DNA of 64,000 nt from Curtobacterium sp. 9128 (GTDB taxonomy: Bacteria; Actinomycetota; Actinomycetes; Actinomycetales; Microbacteriaceae), in the NCBI RefSeq assembly GCF_900086645.1, contig NZ_LT576451.1, forward strand, positions 1 to 64,000. The letters are read 5' to 3'. Below are positions 35,205 through 43,855 of this stretch, piece after piece. Every line of letters begins with the position of its first letter. Positions within the stretch are counted from its first letter, which is position 1. The notes beneath the pieces were generated by a model. The model was not told the origin of the DNA and made no database searches. It saw only the letters and a list, made by a program, of their open reading frames with translations. The translations under genes and the position numbers were made by a program.

Positions 35205-37187
35205 TCAGATCTCGACGTCGCTGCCCATCGTCACGGTGCGCTGCGGCGGCAGCCCGAAGCGTGCTGCCGGGTCCGCGGCGTTGTGGGCGAGCCCGACGAA
35301 GAGCTTCTTCCGCCAGGACACCATGCCCCGGTTGCCCCGCATCGGCCGGAGTGCACCGCGGGAGATGAAGTACGACGCCTCGGCCATGTCCTCCGGGTCG
35401 AGGTCGAGCACCTCGGACAGGCAGGCCGCGTGCAGGGCGTGCGGCAGGTCCTGGTCGTCGGAGAACCCGAACTTCACGGTGATGTGCTCGATGCCGTCGT
35501 CGGTGTACCCGAGGTCGTCGCGGACGAAGGCCTTGGCGTGCGGGACGTGCGGCACGTTCGCCGTGATGACGGAGACGATGATGACGTGCTTGTGCACCAC
35601 GTGGTTGTGCTCGACGTTCGCACGGAGGGCCAGCGGCGTCGTGTCCTTGTTCGGGTGCGGGAAGACCGCGACACCCCGGACCCGTGGCACGTGCTTCGTG
35701 TTGATCTTCTCGATGAACTCGTCGAGGGACCCCTCGCGCTCCTGCCGCTCCTGCTGCACGAGCTGCCGTCCCCGGCGCCACGTCGTCATGACCGTGATCA
35801 CCGCGAGGGCGATGAGGAGCGGCACCCACCCGCCGTGGATCACCTTCGACAGGTTGCCGGCGAGGAACGTCAGCTCGAGGCCGCCGAACACGACCGCGGC
35901 GACGACGAGCTTCCACGTCGCCCACTGCCAGAGCGGCTTCACCACGAGGAGCAGGAGCAGCGTGTCCGTGACGAGCGCCCCGGTCACCGACACCCCGTAC
36001 GCCGTCGCCAGGCTCGCGGACGACCGGAACGCGAGCATGATCGCCATCACGCCGATGAACAGCAGCAGGTTCACGGCAGGCAGGTAGATCTGCCCGCCCT
36101 CCTGCTTGGAGGTCTGCCGGATCGTCAGCGGTGGCAGGAGCCCCAGCTGGACGGCCTGCCGCGTGAGCGAGAACGCCCCGGAGATGACCGCCTGGCTGGC
36201 GATGACCGTCGCGGCCGTCGCGAGCACCACGACCGGGAGCTGCGCCCAGTTCGGGAAGAGCAGGAAGAACGGGTCCTTCGTCGCCTCCGGGTGCTCGAGC
36301 ACGAGCGCCGCCTGGCCGAGGTAGTTGAGGACCAGCGCGGGGAACACCACGAAGAACCACGCGCGGAGGATCGGCACCCGGCCGAAGTGCCCCATGTCCG
36401 CGTAGAGCGCCTCGGCACCGGTGATCACCAGGACGACGGCACCCATCGCGACGAACGAGATGAACGGGTGCGCGAAGACGAACGCGATCGCCCACGTCGG
36501 GGACAGCCCCTGCAGGACGCCGGGGTGCTGGACGATCATCGGGAGGCCGGCCACCGCGATCACGACGAACCAGAGCAGCATCACCGGGCCGAACAGCGTC
36601 CCGACCTTGCCGGTGCCGAACCGCTGCACGAAGAACAGGATCACGAGGATGACCGCGGCGATCGGCACGATGAGGTGCCCGACCGCCGGCGCCGCCGTGC
36701 CGAGGCCCTCGACCGCGGACAGCACGGAGACGGCCGGGGTGATCACGGAGTCGCCGTAGAAGAGCGAGACCCCGACGATCCCCACGATGAGGAAGATCGT
36801 CGAGCCGCCACGGCGCTTGGCGTACAGCCGACGAGCCAGCGCGGCGAGCGCCATCACGCCGCCCTCGCCGTTGTTGTCCGCGCGCATGAGCACGAGGACG
36901 TACTTGATCGACACGATGATCGTGATGCTCCAGAACATCATCGAGATCACGCCGTAGACGTCCTCAGGGATCGGCTTCACGATCCCGCCGTCGATGGTGA
37001 ACACCGTCCGGAGCGAGTACAGCGGGCTGGTTCCGATGTCGCCGAAGACGACACCGAGGGCGGCGAGCGCCAGGGCCGTCACACCCTTGGCGCCGCCGTG
37101 TCCGGCAACGGCGTCGTCGCCGGCTGCGGTGTCCTGACCATGCGCGGCGTCCTCGCCGACAGGAGCCGCGGAGTGGGTGTCCGTCAC
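35205..37187 (-). CDS. kup: Kup family potassium uptake transporter
   Basis: Proton-coupled K+ importer. 660 residues: a 38-residue polar N-terminus, then ALAALGVVFGDIGTSPLYSLRT (the Kup signature), about 12 helices with GVSLFYGDSVITPAVSVLSAVEGL and GGVMALAAL, and a 200-residue cytoplasmic C-terminal domain. GTG 37187 has GAGGAG upstream. Some family members are regulated by cyclic di-AMP; nothing in the sequence shows that here. Convergent with the LysR gene with 12 nt between stops. Confidence 0.95.
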   Translation of the reverse strand: MTDTHSAAPVGEDAAHGQDTAAGDDAVAGHGGAKGVTALALAALGVVFGDIGTSPLYSLRTVFTIDGGIVKPIPEDVYGVISMMFWSITIIVSIKYVLVLMRADNNGEGGVMALAALARRLYAKRRGGSTIFLIVGIVGVSLFYGDSVITPAVSVLSAVEGLGTAAPAVGHLIVPIAAVILVILFFVQRFGTGKVGTLFGPVMLLWFVVIAVAGLPMIVQHPGVLQGLSPTWAIAFVFAHPFISFVAMGAVVLVITGAEALYADMGHFGRVPILRAWFFVVFPALVLNYLGQAALVLEHPEATKDPFFLLFPNWAQLPVVVLATAATVIASQAVISGAFSLTRQAVQLGLLPPLTIRQTSKQEGGQIYLPAVNLLLFIGVMAIMLAFRSSASLATAYGVSVTGALVTDTLLLLLVVKPLWQWATWKLVVAAVVFGGLELTFLAGNLSKVIHGGWVPLLIALAVITVMTTWRRGRQLVQQERQEREGSLDEFIEKINTKHVPRVRGVAVFPHPNKDTTPLALRANVEHNHVVHKHVIIVSVITANVPHVPHAKAFVRDDLGYTDDGIEHITVKFGFSDDQDLPHALHAACLSEVLDLDPEDMAEASYFISRGALRPMRGNRGMVSWRKKLFVGLAHNAADPAARFGLPPQRTVTMGSDVEI

Positions 37188-37328
37188 GCTCGATCTCCTC
37201 GAATCCAGTCGCCAGGGAAGCGGCCAGCGATCATCCTGCCACCGTCCGACGTGCACGCTCGCAGCCACGGCTCGACCGTCCGGGAAGCGCAAACGACACC
37301 TGTCGTACAACGGGCGTATCCTGACGCC

Positions 37329-38360
37329 ATGAAGGCACTGCAGTACCGCACCATCGGTTCCCGACCGGAGCTCGTCGAGATCCCGAAGCCCGTCCCCTCG
37401 GCGTCGGAGATCCTGCTCCGCGTCACCGCCGCCGGGGCCTGCCACTCGGACGAGTTCATCATGGGCACGTCCGCCGAGGACTACTGGTTCAAGCCCGTCC
37501 CGCTGACGCTCGGCCACGAGGTCGCCGGCGTCGTCGAGGCGATCGGCGAGGGTGTGCACGGTGTCGAGGTCGGCGAGTCCGTCCTGGTCTACGGACCGTG
37601 GGGCTGCGGCCGCTGCTACGCGTGCGCATCGGGCGAGGAGCAGAACTGCGAGCACGGGATGCGCGCACCCGGCATCTTCAGCGACGGCGGCATGGCCGAG
37701 TACATGATCGTCGACGACGCCCGCCACCTGGTGCCGATCGGCGACCTCGACCCCGTCGCGAACGTGTCGCTGACCGATGCCGCGCTGACCCCGTACCGCG
37801 CCGTGAAGTCCGCGCTCCCCCGCCTGACCCCCGGCACCACCGCCGTCGTCATCGGCTCCGGCGGCCTCGGTCACGTCGCGATCCAGCTCCTCAAGGCGCT
37901 GACGCAGTCGATCGTCGTCGTGCTCGACGTCGACGACGACAAGCTGTCGTTCGCCGAGTCGGTCGGCGCCGACCACACCTTCCTGTCGAACCCCGACGCG
38001 ATCGAGAGCGTCAAGGGCATCACACGGGGCCTCGGCGCCGACGTCGTGTTCGACTTCGTGGGCATCCAGCCGACCGCCGACCTCGCAGCAGGCATGATCC
38101 GTGTCGCCGGTGACATCGTCGTCGTCGGCGTCGCGACGGGCGCCGTCCCGGTCGGGCAGACCACCGTGCCGCTCGACGTCAACGCACGGGCGATCAACTG
38201 GGGCTCCCGCACCGAGCTCATGGAGGTCGTGGAGCTCGCCAAGAAGGGCGCGATCTCGATCCACGTCGAGGAGTACTCGATGGACCAGGCGACGGAGGCC
38301 TACGACCGCCTGCACGCGGGCAAGGTGCGTGGACGCGCCGTGGTGGTGCCGACCCGCTGA
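37329..38360 (+). CDS. Zinc-dependent alcohol dehydrogenase, NAD(P)-binding
   Basis: 343-residue medium-chain dehydrogenase. Catalytic zinc ligands in AGACHSDE (Cys) and LGHEVAG (His-Glu); structural zinc cysteines in CGRCYACASGEEQNC; Rossmann VIGSGGLGHVAIQLL, followed by Asp (VLDVDDD) indicating NAD+. Closest to AdhA/AdhT-type ethanol and aldehyde dehydrogenases of Gram-positive bacteria. TATCCT (37317-37322) sits 6 nt before the ATG, a leaderless layout. A 21-bp-stem terminator follows the stop. Confidence 0.92.
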   Translation: MKALQYRTIGSRPELVEIPKPVPSASEILLRVTAAGACHSDEFIMGTSAEDYWFKPVPLTLGHEVAGVVEAIGEGVHGVEVGESVLVYGPWGCGRCYACASGEEQNCEHGMRAPGIFSDGGMAEYMIVDDARHLVPIGDLDPVANVSLTDAALTPYRAVKSALPRLTPGTTAVVIGSGGLGHVAIQLLKALTQSIVVVLDVDDDKLSFAESVGADHTFLSNPDAIESVKGITRGLGADVVFDFVGIQPTADLAAGMIRVAGDIVVVGVATGAVPVGQTTVPLDVNARAINWGSRTELMEVVELAKKGAISIHVEEYSMDQATEAYDRLHAGKVRGRAVVVPTR

Positions 38361-38390
38361 GCCGCCAGCGGCTCCGGTCGCGACCGGACG

Positions 38391-38436
38391 ACGGACGGGA
38401 GGCGCGGTGCCGGCTGGCACCGCGCCTCCCGTCCGT
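38391..38436. terminator. Perfect 21-bp hairpin terminator between convergent genes
   Basis: Arms 38391-38411 and 38416-38436 are fully complementary with a GGCT loop; the outer part is ACGGACGGGAGGC, a member of the window-wide hairpin family. It lies 30 nt past the alcohol dehydrogenase stop and 24 nt from the end of the convergent DUF1254 gene. Confidence 0.88.
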
Positions 38437-38460
38437 CACGGGGTCACCATCTCGATCCCG

Positions 38461-39834
38461 TCACGCGTCCGCCGGTTCGAAGTCGCCTGGTGCCCAGCTC
38501 CGGTCGAGGTAGGGACCGAGCGGGCCGTAGAGCCGGAAGTACGAGAACCAGTGCTTGCCGGGGATCGTCTGCACCCAGTTGCTCGTCCCACTCGCCGGTG
38601 GTTCCGGACCGAAGTGCAGCACGACCGAGCCGTCCGGCTCCACCGAGAGGTCCCGGTCGCGGCTGCCACGGTCGCCGCGCTGCTGCTCGTTGTCGATGAG
38701 ACACCGCGTTCCGACGTCGTACACCGTGACCGACCAGAACAGCGCGGCCGGCACGTCGGGCGGCACCGTGAGCTCGTACGACCGGCCGCCGTCGAGCCAC
38801 GCACCCGTGGCATCCGTGTACGCACCGAGGTACGCCTGCCCCTTGCCGGGGGTCTTGCTCTTCATCGCCGACGAGAAGCTCACTGCCTCGTAGAACCACG
38901 ATGCACGCTCCAGCAGCTCGTCGTACCAGGGGCCCCGCTGTGCCGAGTCCGAGAGGACGACCGCGAAGTCCCACTGCCGGTCCGGGCGGTAGCGCGTGTC
39001 GGGGAAGCGCTTCGCGAACGTGTTCGCCTGTGCCATGCGCTCCCCGTCGGCAGCCGCCCGTTCCAGCACGGTGACGAGCCGCTCGTCCGGCGCGAACGGC
39101 CTCCCAGGCTCGATGCCGAGCTGTCGCAGCATCGCCAGGAAGAACCGGTCCCGCTCGTCGACGACCTCGCTCTGGTAGATGCGGTGCAGCACCTCCCAGT
39201 AGGCGATGCCCCGCGGCTGATCGCCCGACCACGGCCGCCCGTCCGGCGAGATCAGCCGGGTCGCCGGGGGATCGTCGTGCTCCGCCAGGGGATGCACGCG
39301 CACCGCCGCCGCCAGGGCCGCCCCACGCTCCGGATCCGGGTCGAGCGTGCGGAACCCGAACATCACGTTGACCCCGCTGGACCGGATCACCGACCAGCTC
39401 TGGTCGTGCTCGGGGACGTCCTGTCCCGGAGCGACGACGAGCGTCGTCCCGCCGTGCCCGGCGTCCGCCCCCATCTCGCCGAGGACGCCGCACTCGCGCT
39501 GCCAGAAGTCCGACACCCCGCCCGCCGTCGGTCCCGGTGGGAGCTCGATCACGAGCGGACCGGTCTCCGACAGGTCGAAGAAGTTCAGGATGTACGGGGT
39601 CGTCGCGTTGGCCGTGATCAGCCCGAGCTTGTCCCGGTAGGTGACGTAGTGCACGAGGTCGTGCTGCGTCGCGCCGAACACCTCGCGGTGCTGGGCGCTC
39701 CAGTGCGCGTAGGACACGATCGGCAGCGCCCACAGGTAGGTCAGGCAGGCGAGCTGGTGGTCGAGGTCGTCGAAGATCGCCGGCAGGCTGTCGCGCAGCG
39801 GGAGGTCGGTACCGTTCTCCGCATCGGTGGTCAT
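38461..39834 (-). CDS. DUF1254/DUF1214 domain protein
   Basis: 457 residues. N-terminal DUF1254: LTYLWALPIVSYAHWSAQHREVFGATQHDLVHY, TANATTPYILNFFDLSETGPLVIELPPG and DFWQRECGVLGEMG. C-terminal DUF1214: FSSAMKSKTPGKGQAYLGAYTD, SYELTVPPDVPAALFWSVTVYD and DGSVVLHFGPEPP...NWVQTIPGKHWFSYFRLYGP. Function unknown in the family. No export signal. ATG 39834 is preferred to one 13 codons earlier because the upstream residues are unlike the family. Confidence 0.88.
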   Translation of the reverse strand: MTTDAENGTDLPLRDSLPAIFDDLDHQLACLTYLWALPIVSYAHWSAQHREVFGATQHDLVHYVTYRDKLGLITANATTPYILNFFDLSETGPLVIELPPGPTAGGVSDFWQRECGVLGEMGADAGHGGTTLVVAPGQDVPEHDQSWSVIRSSGVNVMFGFRTLDPDPERGAALAAAVRVHPLAEHDDPPATRLISPDGRPWSGDQPRGIAYWEVLHRIYQSEVVDERDRFFLAMLRQLGIEPGRPFAPDERLVTVLERAAADGERMAQANTFAKRFPDTRYRPDRQWDFAVVLSDSAQRGPWYDELLERASWFYEAVSFSSAMKSKTPGKGQAYLGAYTDATGAWLDGGRSYELTVPPDVPAALFWSVTVYDVGTRCLIDNEQQRGDRGSRDRDLSVEPDGSVVLHFGPEPPASGTSNWVQTIPGKHWFSYFRLYGPLGPYLDRSWAPGDFEPADA

Positions 39835-39889
39835 GCCAGCGATCGTCGTCCCGAGCCGCCCCGGCGACATCACCCGAGCAGGGTGAGCG

Positions 39890-40798
39890 TCACTCCTCCA
39901 TCTGGAGCGCCTTGCCGCGCATCACCAGCAGCGGATCAGGCGGCAGCGCGACCGACGGGTCCTTGTCCTCGTAGTCGAACTGCGCGAGGAAGTACCGCAT
40001 CGCGTTCACGCGGGCGCGCTTCTTGTCGTTCGACCGGACGATCGTCCACGGCGCGTAGCGCTTGTCGGTGCGGCGGAACATCTCCTCCTTCGCGGCCGTG
40101 TAGTCGTCCCAGACCCGGAGCGACGCGACGTCGTTCGGCGAGAGCTTCCACCGCCGGACCGGGTCCAGCTGCCGGATGGCGAACCGGGTGCGCTGCTCCT
40201 TCCGGGTCACCGAGAACCAGAACTTCGTGACGTGGATGCCCGAGTCGACGAGCATCCGCTCGAACGACGGCGCCTGCGCCATGAACGTCTCGTACTCCGC
40301 GTCCGAGCAGTAGCCCATCACGCGCTCGACCCCGGCGCGGTTGTACCAGGAGCGGTCGAACATCACGATCTCCCCGGCGCTCGGCAGGTGCTCGACGTAC
40401 CGCTGGAAGTACCACTGGCCCTGCTCGCGCTCGGTCGGCTTCGACAGCGCGACGACGCGGGACGTCCGGGGGTTGAGGTGCTCGGTGAACCGCTTGATCG
40501 TGCCACCCTTGCCTGCGGCGTCGCGGCCCTCGAAGAGGATGATCGCGCGGCGGCCGTTGTCCTCGAGCCAGTACTGGAACTTCAGCAGCTCGACCTGCAG
40601 CCGGTACTTCTCGAACTCGTACTCCTCGCGGCTCATCCGCTCGTCGTACGGGTAGTCCTCTTTCCAGGTGTAGATCGGGTTGCCCTGCGGGTCGATCAGC
40701 TCCGGGTCGGGCGTGTGGGCGTTGTCGACCGTGTACCCGCGGGTCCGCAGGTCCTCGATGTACTCGCGCAGGTCGCCGATGGGGCCTACATCCAGCAC
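39890..40798 (-). CDS. ppk2: Polyphosphate kinase 2 (PPK2)
   Basis: Transfers phosphate between polyphosphate and nucleotides. 302 residues, single PPK2 domain: ILFEGRDAAGKGGTIKRFTEHLNPR (Walker A), EREQGQWYFQRYVEHLPSAGEIVMFDRSWYNRAGVERVMGY (Walker B and lid Arg) and FWFSVTRKEQRTRFAIR, ending with SNDKKRARVNAMRYFL. Length and motifs fit the one-domain NDP-kinase class. GTG 40798 follows GAGGAGG. Confidence 0.94.
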   Translation of the reverse strand: MLDVGPIGDLREYIEDLRTRGYTVDNAHTPDPELIDPQGNPIYTWKEDYPYDERMSREEYEFEKYRLQVELLKFQYWLEDNGRRAIILFEGRDAAGKGGTIKRFTEHLNPRTSRVVALSKPTEREQGQWYFQRYVEHLPSAGEIVMFDRSWYNRAGVERVMGYCSDAEYETFMAQAPSFERMLVDSGIHVTKFWFSVTRKEQRTRFAIRQLDPVRRWKLSPNDVASLRVWDDYTAAKEEMFRRTDKRYAPWTIVRSNDKKRARVNAMRYFLAQFDYEDKDPSVALPPDPLLVMRGKALQMEE

Positions 40799-40943
40799 GG
40801 GGTCCTCCTCTGCCGGCGCGGGTCGGGTGCGCGGCTCCCACCGGTATAGCAACCCGGGGTGAACAACGGGCACCGTCGACCATCCGGTCAGTCCGGCGTA
40901 CTCCGACCCCGTGGGTCGGCGTGGACGTTCGGTGACGCCGCGG

Positions 40944-41147
40944 CTACCGGCCGCGTTTCGCCTTGCGGAGGGCGAAGCGCCACAACCAGATGCCAGCACC
41001 GAGCCAGAAGATGCCGAGCGCCGTGTTCACGACAGCCAGGACCACGTCGAGATCAGGCCGGATGAAGCGGACGATCGACGTCGTCATGAAGACCGAGCCG
41101 AAGGCGAGGGCGATCGTGCCCAGGACCTTCGCGCTCAACACATCCAC
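40944..41147 (-). CDS. Small membrane protein, two helices
   Basis: 67 residues, GTG start; helices about 8-25 and 34-56, then a basic tail (RFALRKAKRGR). No family recognised. TAGGTT lies 6 nt before the GTG, as in other leaderless genes here, which supports its being real. Confidence 0.6.
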   Translation of the reverse strand: MDVLSAKVLGTIALAFGSVFMTTSIVRFIRPDLDVVLAVVNTALGIFWLGAGIWLWRFALRKAKRGR

Positions 41148-41197
41148 CGAGCCAACCTAGCGCGCGCTCGCGTCTCGATGACCGATCGGCCATCGAA

Positions 41198-41425
41198 CTA
41201 GCCGATCCTCTGGCGCCCGGATCGGGCGGACCCGTGTAAGGCGAAGCCAATCGCTCCACCTACCGCCAGGACCAATCCCATCGCAGCGATCACCAGCCCG
41301 GCCGCTACGAGCCCGACGAAATCGGCACCGAGGACGAGGCCGAGAAGCGCTATGACGAGGCCCCCGACCAGTGCCCCCGCACCGATCGCCAAGCCGAGCA
41401 CGCGAGGCGGGACCTTGGACAGCAT
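41198..41425 (-). CDS. Small Gly/Ala-rich membrane protein
   Basis: 75 residues from ATG 41425 (a TTG 4 codons earlier is possible). Two long hydrophobic segments, LGLAIGAGALVGGLVIALLG and VAAGLVIAAMGLVLAVGGAI, then a basic tail. No family recognised. Confidence 0.55.
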   Translation of the reverse strand: MLSKVPPRVLGLAIGAGALVGGLVIALLGLVLGADFVGLVAAGLVIAAMGLVLAVGGAIGFALHGSARSGRQRIG

Positions 41426-41514
41426 TCTTGTATCCAACTCCCCACTATCGGCCTCCGGTAGCGGATCGGCTATCGAGACGCCGTTGCGCTCCTTGCCATC
41501 TCTAGGATCGCGAC

Positions 41515-41841
41515 ATGGAGTATCACCGAATCAGTCAAGACACCCTGGCGCAATTGTCGCTTCACGACGCGATGGTCCGGTCATCAGTGGCCCGTAGGCG
41601 GCACTGCACTCCGCTGGATGTACGAGCGGCGTTTCCTGAAGTGCCGGAGCACGAATTCGAGACGGCGCAACAGCGACTTGACGAGCTGGAGTCGGACGCG
41701 GCTCGGTGGGCTTGGTCGCTTCGCGAAGCGGGAGACTTGACCGAGACCGAGGTACGCGACGCGCATCGCGGACTCTATCCCGAATTCTCGGACGTCGCGG
41801 TCGGAGACCTGATCGGGCTCGCCATGGACAGACAACGCTGA
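41515..41841 (+). CDS. Hypothetical protein, 108 residues
   Basis: Soluble, mostly helical, rich in Arg, Asp and Glu; contains RRRHCTPLDVRAAFPEVPEH, which resembles a helix-turn-helix-sized segment but is not recognised. TAGGAT (41503-41508) is exactly 6 nt before the ATG, supporting the start. Codon use is less GC-extreme than the flanking core genes, in line with the accessory character of this block. Confidence 0.65.
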   Translation: MEYHRISQDTLAQLSLHDAMVRSSVARRRHCTPLDVRAAFPEVPEHEFETAQQRLDELESDAARWAWSLREAGDLTETEVRDAHRGLYPEFSDVAVGDLIGLAMDRQR

Positions 41842-42050
41842 TCGCGACTCGCATCGGCGTCATCAAGCCGCGCCCGGTAGCGGATCGTCAAGCGGACGGG
41901 CCCGTCTGAGGGACGAGACCTCTCGGCGGTCGCGACGATCGTACGAGCATCTTGTTGCCGTCGCGCGGGTCGCGCGGATCACAGACGGGCATGAGCTATC
42001 CGTCCGGAGCACGCAGAGCCTCCGCTGGTTGCAGGCATTAGCTTCGAGCG

Positions 42051-42383
42051 GTGGACGAGATCCTCGAGGTGTCAGAAGTCATCGCCCTGCTGCGGCCGAT
42101 GTTCCAGGTCATGCTCACGACCCCTGAACTCGCGACGCTCACGCTGGAGATCGTGCCGATCGACGACGTCACCGGCTCAGCGCTGGACGGGGACGATCTC
42201 GTCGAGCAGAACGGTGCCGTGGTCCGCTGGCGCATCATGCGCGAACGCGGTTGGTCCGGCGGTCTGTGGGTCGAGGACGGCCTCGACGCCCTCGTTCGCA
42301 ACGTGCAGAGTGATCTCCAGGACTTCATCGCGGCGAGCCGATTCGGATGGGGTCAGCTCAGAGGGCCTCACGACCTACCGTGA
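42051..42383 (+). CDS. Hypothetical protein, 110 residues
   Basis: GTG start with TAGCTT (42039-42044) 6 nt upstream. Contains LTLEIVPIDDVTGSALDGDD and VVRWRIMRERGWSGGLWVEDGLDAL, then SDLQDFIAASRFGWGQLRG; looks like a compact alpha/beta domain. No family recognised. Two further leaderless starts nearby suggest a cluster of single-gene transcripts. Confidence 0.65.
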   Translation: MDEILEVSEVIALLRPMFQVMLTTPELATLTLEIVPIDDVTGSALDGDDLVEQNGAVVRWRIMRERGWSGGLWVEDGLDALVRNVQSDLQDFIAASRFGWGQLRGPHDLP

Positions 42384-42435
42384 TGTTGACATGGTCGACG
42401 CAGTGACCCGGTCAGGACGTCCGGTGATCGATCGG

Positions 42436-42615
42436 TCAGCGGGGCTCGCCGTCGTCTTCGCGCTGCTCGGAGGCGGACAACGGTTGCACGTCGGGTTCCG
42501 GCCGGTTGGACTTCCGACGCCTGGCTCGACGATCCCGAAGGGAAGCGATCACCACGCAGATCGCGAGAACGATGAAGATCAAACCCGCCCAGTAGCCCGC
42601 TTCGGGTGTGAACAT
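42436..42615 (-). CDS. Small single-helix membrane protein
   Basis: 59 residues from ATG 42615, preceded by an excellent GAGGAGG ribosome site. Hydrophobic helix GYWAGLIFIVLAICVVIASL, then a stop-transfer RDRRARRRK and a polar cytoplasmic tail. No family recognised. Confidence 0.6.
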   Translation of the reverse strand: MFTPEAGYWAGLIFIVLAICVVIASLRDRRARRRKSNRPEPDVQPLSASEQREDDGEPR

Positions 42616-42696
42616 GACGCCAGCCTCCTCTGCACGGGGGCGACCGTCCCAGCGAAGGATGACAGCAACCACCGGAGGTCAGCGGATGCACCGTCC

Positions 42697-42714
42697 GATA
42701 GCCGATCGGCTATC
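42697..42714. repeat. 18-bp palindrome, one of a dispersed set
   Basis: GATAGCCGATCGGCTATC is perfectly palindromic. A related imperfect copy with the same right half plus GAGACG lies at 41459-41480, and shorter relatives (CTAGCCGATC near 41197, GGTAGCGGATCG near 41877) occur in the same 1.6 kb. Each lies between small genes of the accessory block. Possible operator for a shared regulator or a small mobile palindrome. Confidence 0.5.
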
Positions 42715-42741
42715 GAGACGAGTTCTGGGTACGGTCTCGCC

Positions 42742-43094
42742 ATGACGAAGAGTCCTTCGGCGGTCACGAGCCGCTTTGTCCCGTAGATCACGGATGTCGT
42801 GCTTCCAGGGGCAGTCACGTACCAGGACTTCGCGATGGGAAGCCCCAAAGCCCACAAGAGAGTGACACTCTCGGCCCGCCAGAAGTCGTCATCGCCGCAT
42901 ACGCGTCTATCCCGCGTGTACGTGAGGCTGCCCTGGTGCTCGGTGTGTCCGAGCAGGCGCTGCTCGAGGAACTCCAGCTCATCCGCGCAGCGTTTCGGGG
43001 TGCCGGTTATGCAGCAACCGCATCCCGTCCTGCACTGTTGAAAGCTGCTCGGGACACCCATCAGCTCCCGTCATCTGTGGAGCATACGGGCTAG
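42742..43094 (+). pseudogene. Broken small gene (premature stop and frameshift)
   Basis: ATG 42742 follows TACGGT at exactly 6 nt, a good leaderless start, but the frame meets TAG after 14 codons (MTKSPSAVTSRFVP). The same frame goes on as ITDVVLPGAVTYQDFAMGSP, KAHKRVTLSARQ, then shifts near 42876, where one missing G joins it to VVIAAYASIPRVREAALVLG, VSEQALLEELQLIRAAFRGA and onward to the stop at 43094. The rebuilt product is about 117 residues with a helical, possibly helix-turn-helix, C-terminal half. Decay or two sequencing errors could explain it. Confidence 0.55.
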
Positions 43095-43282
43095 CGGCGT
43101 AATAGCGGGTCCCGGACCCATAATGCTTGCGGCGGCCGCCGCACTAGCCTCTGGCCAGCATCGTGTCACGGGCGCAAGACGGCGGCTGCGTCGCTTCCGC
43201 CGAGCTGTTCCTTGAAAGACCCTCGTTGAGACTGAGCCGACGGGCCTAGGTACCCTCGGCAGAAGATGACGAGGAGATTCCA

Positions 43283-43696
43283 ATGGCGGTTGAAGTGACA
43301 GTCGACGGCGAGCCGACGCTCACGGCGCGGGACCGGATGCGGCAGCAGGACCGCCCCCTCGAGGAGCGGTTCACGGTCGACTTCATCGACCACGACGCAG
43401 CCGACGGGCAGCCATCCGACGGATCCGGCATAGCCTGGTTCTGGGAGCAGTTCGGGGAGGCCTTCTCCGACGTTCAGCGAGAGGACGTCGAGACGATCGC
43501 GACACCGACGAAGGTGATCACAATCTCCACCCTTGCTGGCACGCACACGGGTGACTGGATGGGACACGCCCCGACCGGACGCCGTTTTACCGGGATCCGG
43601 AACGTGCAGGTCATCGGTTTCCGCGACGGCCGCGCATCCGAGCGGTGGGGCAGCACCGACCAGCTCGGCATGCTGCAGCAGCTGGGCCTTGCCTGA
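43283..43696 (+). CDS. SnoaL-like ester-cyclase-type protein
   Basis: 137 residues of the NTF2-like SnoaL fold. Typical pattern: a helical N-terminus, FTVDFIDHDAAD, a FWEQFGEAFSDVQREDVETIATPTKVITISTLAGTHTGDWMG segment and TGRRFTGIRNVQVIGFRDGRASERWGSTDQLGMLQQLG. Such proteins occur as stand-alone isomerase/cyclase-like enzymes or stress proteins; no substrate can be named. ATG 43283 follows GAGGAGA. Confidence 0.82.
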   Translation: MAVEVTVDGEPTLTARDRMRQQDRPLEERFTVDFIDHDAADGQPSDGSGIAWFWEQFGEAFSDVQREDVETIATPTKVITISTLAGTHTGDWMGHAPTGRRFTGIRNVQVIGFRDGRASERWGSTDQLGMLQQLGLA

Positions 43697-43855
43697 CATC
43701 TTCAGCTCCGTTGCTCCCGCAGCCCTCGCCCCCGGTTAATCACCAGCGACACCGCACGGTGGACATCAGCGTTGCACCACCCGTGTAACGCCAAGGGGAT
43801 AGCGCTGAGGTCGCTGTGGCCTGGTCGGCGTTGCATGAGCCGCATGAGATCGGAC

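Noticed and set aside
42579-43061. 160-codon leftward frame across 42.6-43.1 kb
   Set aside because: The complementary strand gives better protein-like sequence with a leaderless start (the broken gene at 42742-43094), and the frame also overlaps a small membrane gene with a strong ribosome site.
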